DNA of 18,881 bases from Selenomonas sp. (GTDB lineage: Bacteria > Bacillota > Negativicutes > Selenomonadales > Selenomonadaceae). How positions within the stretch are numbered: the first letter of the stretch is position 1; every line of letters begins with the position of its first letter. The stretch covers positions 1 to 18,881 of the forward strand of contig DOYB01000135.1 of NCBI GenBank assembly GCA_003518745.1, given 5' to 3'. This document shows positions 16,264 to 18,881 of this stretch, piece after piece. The notes under the pieces were generated by a model. It ran no database searches, was not told where the DNA came from, and was given only the letters and a program-made list of their open reading frames with translations. The position numbers and the translations under genes are program-made.

Positions 16264-16886
16264 TATGCGAATACCTCCTCGATACGCGTGATGGCATCCT
16301 TTGTAATGAAGAGCTTATCATGATTCAGGATATCATACACATTCAGGCCCAGGGTATGGATGGCCTTCACTCCGGGAATGTTCCGAGCAGAACGCTCAAC
16401 ATTCAACATCTCTTCAGCGGTGATGAACAGGGCTTTCTTTTCGACCTTGAAGTCTCCCAGCAGCTTAACTACCTGCTTGGTCTTAGGCGCGTCAAAATCC
16501 AGATTGTCGAGAACGATGAAGTCTCCGCTCTTTACCTTATCGGAAAGCGCACACTTCAAAGCAAGACGACGCTGCTTACGAGGCATGCGGAAAGCATAGG
16601 AACGGGGATGGGGTCCGAAAACCGTACCACCGCCGACCCATACAGGACTGCGCCTTGAACCGGAGCGGGCATGACCCGTCCCCTTCTGACGCCAGGGCTT
16701 ACGGCCGCCGCCACGCACAAAACCACGGGTCTTGGTAGCATGTGTTCCAAGACGCTGGGCAGCAAGCTGCATCAAAACTGCCTGATGCAAAAGACCCGCA
16801 TTCATTTCAACGCCGAAGAAGCTCTCATTCAATTCAAGCTCGCCGACTTTATTGTTTGCAATATCATATACTGCTACTGTAGGCAT
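16263..16886 (-). CDS. rplD: 50S ribosomal protein L4
   Basis: At 207 residues. The long loop [20 protein letters not shown] then [20 protein letters not shown] reaches the exit tunnel. In E. coli L4 also represses the S10 operon through its leader; a structured leader is suggested here before rpsJ, but no L4 site was proved. AGGAGG lies about eight bases before the ATG. Confidence 0.98.
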   Translation of the reverse strand: MPTVAVYDIANNKVGELELNESFFGVEMNAGLLHQAVLMQLAAQRLGTHATKTRGFVRGGGRKPWRQKGTGHARSGSRRSPVWVGGGTVFGPHPRSYAFRMPRKQRRLALKCALSDKVKSGDFIVLDNLDFDAPKTKQVVKLLGDFKVEKKALFITAEEMLNVERSARNIPGVKAIHTLGLNVYDILNHDKLFITKDAITRIEEVFA

Positions 16887-16913
16887 TATTTGCTCCTCCT
16901 TCCAATCTTTTTC

Positions 16914-17558
16914 TTATTTCTTGTTGGGCTTCACGGTATCCTTGATAACCACAAAGCTCTTCTTCGGACCGGGAATCGCGCCCTTAATGAGGATAAGGTT
17001 GCGATCGGTATCTACACGCACCACGGTGAGGCGCTGTACGGTAACGCGCTCATGTCCCATATGTCCGGGAAGCTTCTTGCCCTTCAGCACGCGTCCGCCG
17101 GGACCGGAAATCATGGCACCTGTAGAACCCGGTTCACGATGGGATTTGGAGCCGTGTCCCATCGGACCGCGGGCAAAGTTATGGCGTTTGATGCCACCGG
17201 CAAATCCCTTACCTTTGGAAGTGCCTGTAACATCGACCAAATCTCCCGCTGCAAATATATCGACGCCGACAACATCGCCGACGTTGTATTCTGAAGCAGC
17301 CGCCAGACGCATTTCGCGAATGAACTTAACCGGCTTCACACCGGCCTTTGCGAAATGACCCTTCAGCGGTTTATTGACCCGATGCTCCTTCACTTCGCCA
17401 AAACCGAGCTGAACAGCATAGTAGCCGTCATTCTCAAGGGTCTTGTTCTGGATGACTACATTGTTTCCGGACTCAACAACGGTCACAGGAACAACCTTGC
17501 CCTCCTCTGTGAAGATCTGGGTCATACCAAGTTTTCTTCCTAAAATAGCTTTAGACAA
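16914..17558 (-). CDS. rplC: 50S ribosomal protein L3
   Basis: L3 starts large-subunit assembly. I use TTG at 17558-17556 (SKAILGRKLGMTQIF after the initiator, 214 residues); AAGGAGG lies eight bases upstream. The frame could extend three codons to a GTG at 17567, but that GTG is part of the ribosome binding site. AGGIKRHNFARGPMGHGSKS with the RGPMGHGSKSHR signature near the peptidyl-transferase centre is present. It is 18 bases after rpsJ. Confidence 0.97.
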   Translation of the reverse strand: MSKAILGRKLGMTQIFTEEGKVVPVTVVESGNNVVIQNKTLENDGYYAVQLGFGEVKEHRVNKPLKGHFAKAGVKPVKFIREMRLAAASEYNVGDVVGVDIFAAGDLVDVTGTSKGKGFAGGIKRHNFARGPMGHGSKSHREPGSTGAMISGPGGRVLKGKKLPGHMGHERVTVQRLTVVRVDTDRNLILIKGAIPGPKKSFVVIKDTVKPNKK

Positions 17559-17576
17559 TTCATCCACCTCCTTGGA

Positions 17577-17888
17577 TTACAACTTGATTTCAATGTCCAC
17601 GCCTGCCGGAAGATCCAGATGCATGAGCGAGTCCACAGTCTTGCTTGTAGGCTGAAGGATATCGATGAGGCGCTTATGGGTCCTCATCTCGAACTGCTCA
17701 CGGGAATCCTTATTGACATGGGGTGAACGAAGAATCGTGTAAATGTTTTTCTCCGTCGGAAGTGGAATCGGACCGGAAACCATTGCTCCGGATTTCTTTG
17801 CTGTTTCCACAATCTTAACAGCACTCTGGTCAAGGGCTTTATGATCGTAGGCTTTTAAGCGGATTCTGATTTTCTGCTGCTTAGACAA
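17577..17888 (-). CDS. rpsJ: 30S ribosomal protein S10 (NusE)
   Basis: A 103-residue protein: [20 protein letters not shown] after the initiator, then the conserved [20 protein letters not shown] and [12 protein letters not shown]10 is in the 30S head and also acts as NusE in antitermination. The start is TTG (17888-17886), eight bases after AAGGAGG. An upstream in-frame ATG at 17999 would add 37 residues unlike S10 that cover a probable RNA leader. Confidence 0.97.
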   Translation of the reverse strand: MSKQQKIRIRLKAYDHKALDQSAVKIVETAKKSGAMVSGPIPLPTEKNIYTILRSPHVNKDSREQFEMRTHKRLIDILQPTSKTVDSLMHLDLPAGVDIEIKL

Positions 17889-17999
17889 CTTTGTTTCCTC
17901 CTTATCGTCCAGGCTCCAGGCCCAAACCTTTCTCCGCGACAGTTCCCTCGTTGCAGGCCTCCCTGTCGAGCCATCTGCCGCGTCATCGCAGATTTCCAC
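17889..17999 (-). ncRNA. Probable structured leader of the S10 operon
   Basis: The minus strand between the tuf hairpin and rpsJ is G/A-rich and can fold. CGACAG (17968-17963) pairs with CTGTCG (17942-17937) around a loop containing the palindrome AGGCCT, and GGCCTGGAGCC follows before the ribosome binding site. Ribosomal protein leaders occur at this place in many Bacillota. The ligand, if any, is not visible; L4 is the textbook candidate. Confidence 0.35.
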
Positions 18000-18011
18000 A
18001 ATATACTCATT

Positions 18012-18044
18012 CCCTTAGTTAAGGGCGACGCGAGCGTCGCCCTT
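18012..18044 (-). terminator. Stem-loop after tuf, terminator-like or attenuator
   Basis: AAGGGCGACG (18021-18030) pairs perfectly with CGTCGCCCTT (18035-18044) around a four-base loop, 30 bases after the tuf stop. No T run follows in either direction, so strong intrinsic termination is doubtful. The arm at 18021-18025 can instead pair with CCCTT at 18012-18016, giving a competing hairpin. Confidence 0.5.
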
Positions 18045-18074
18045 ATTAAGGAAATTCATATTGTCGGAAGTAAA

Positions 18075-18881
18075 TTAGCCCTCAATCTCCGTAACACGGC
18101 CAGCTCCAACAGTATGGCCGCCCTCGCGGATAGCGAAGCGGAGACCCTTCTCGATAGCAATCGGGGTGATGAGTTCAACATCCATCTCCACGTTATCGCC
18201 AGGCATAACCATTTCCGTTCCCTCAGGAAGACGAACCACACCGGTAACGTCAGTGGTACGGAAGTAGAACTGAGGACGATAGTTGGTGAAGAAAGGAGTA
18301 TGACGGCCGCCCTCTTCCTTGGTCAGGACATAAACCTGAGCCTTGAACTTGGTGTGGGGCTTAATGGAACCGGGCTTCGCGAGAACCTGGCCGCGCTCAA
18401 TCTCCTTACGGTCAATACCGCGGAGCAGAGCACCGATGTTATCACCGGCAACAGCGCTGTCAAGCATCTTACGGAACATCTCGATACCGGTGACAACGGT
18501 GGAGCGGGACTCATCCTGCAAACCAACGATTTCAACGGTGTCGTTCATCTTGAGCTCACCACGCTCAACACGGCCGGTAGCAACAGTGCCGCGACCGGTG
18601 ATGGTGAAGACATCCTCAACAGGCATGAGGAAAGGCTTGTCGGTGTCACGGGTCGGGGTCGGGATGTACTTATCGACCTCAGCCATCAGCTTAAGGATGT
18701 TCTCCTTCTGCTCAGCGTCACCCTCGAGAGCCTTCAGAGCGGAACCTGCGACAACAGGAATGTCATCGCCGGGGAACTCATAGCTGGAGAGAAGTTCACG
18801 AACTTCCATCTCAACGAGCTCGAGAAGCTCAGGATCGTCAACCTGGTCAACCTTGTTCAGGAATACAACGATGGCAGGAAC
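18075..18881 (-). CDS. tuf: Elongation factor Tu, C-terminal two thirds (runs off the right edge)
   Basis: 268 residues are visible. They begin within the GTPase domain just before the G4 motif NKVD ([18 protein letters not shown]) and include the G5 region [10 protein letters not shown]. Domains 2 and 3 follow with [52 protein letters not shown] and the C-terminal [18 protein letters not shown]-Tu brings aminoacyl-tRNA to the ribosome. The start and the P-loop lie outside the window. It precedes rpsJ, as where the str and S10 operons are joined. Confidence 0.98.
   Translation of the reverse strand, partial: VPAIVVFLNKVDQVDDPELLELVEMEVRELLSSYEFPGDDIPVVAGSALKALEGDAEQKENILKLMAEVDKYIPTPTRDTDKPFLMPVEDVFTITGRGTVATGRVERGELKMNDTVEIVGLQDESRSTVVTGIEMFRKMLDSAVAGDNIGALLRGIDRKEIERGQVLAKPGSIKPHTKFKAQVYVLTKEEGGRHTPFFTNYRPQFYFRTTDVTGVVRLPEGTEMVMPGDNVEMDVELITPIAIEKGLRFAIREGGHTVGAGRVTEIEG

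Noticed and set aside
17577..17999. Longer rpsJ frame from ATG 17999
   Set aside because: The extra N-terminal residues do not resemble S10, there is no ribosome binding site before 17999, and AAGGAGG sits correctly before TTG 17888.

Overview
The window is a long minus-strand block of translation and transcription genes, followed at its left end by a small, partly decayed accessory island and the 5' part of dnaE. All supported genes read right to left. The gene order (tuf, then the fused S10, spc and alpha operons), the zinc-type S14, the clostridial-type S4 without a zinc knuckle, the Zn-LID adenylate kinase, strong GGAGG ribosome binding sites and many TTG/GTG starts point to a Bacillota bacterium. 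A member of the Negativicutes (Selenomonas/Megasphaera-like) is my best guess, but this is inferred from style and order, not from a search.

Right to left. Partial tuf (18881-18075) is followed by a 186-base intergenic region with a GC-rich hairpin and a probable structured S10 leader. Next come rpsJ-rplC-rplD-rplW-rplB-rpsS-rplV-rpsC-rplP-rpmC-rpsQ (S10 part, 17888-12836) and rplN-rplX-rplE-rpsN-rpsH-rplF-rplR-rpsE-rpmD-rplO-secY (spc part, 12800-7486). After an 82-base gap with a strong hairpin come adk and infA. A terminator-promoter junction then starts a new unit, rpmJ-rpsM-rpsK-rpsD-rpoA-rplQ (6352-3365), which ends in two tandem terminators. The map gene often found between adk and infA is absent.

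The island (about 790-3180) is visibly AT-richer than the ribosomal block. From its promoter downwards it holds: a frame-shifted 3' remnant of a PglX/BREX-like adenine methyltransferase; an intact AAA/ABC-type ATPase whose ribosome binding site overlaps the methyltransferase stop; a tightly coupled small protein with a PD-(D/E)XK nuclease motif; a hairpin-rich repeat; and a start-less remnant resembling the C-terminus of an AlwI-type restriction endonuclease, closed by a terminator. I read this as the remains of a BREX or restriction locus in which an ATPase plus nuclease pair has survived with its own promoter. It is a candidate anti-phage module whose members I cannot match to a named system. 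The dnaE gene with its own -10 box follows.

The housekeeping genes together make ribosomal proteins of both subunits, the SecY translocon channel, adenylate kinase, IF-1 and the RNA polymerase alpha subunit, the usual growth-rate-controlled set.
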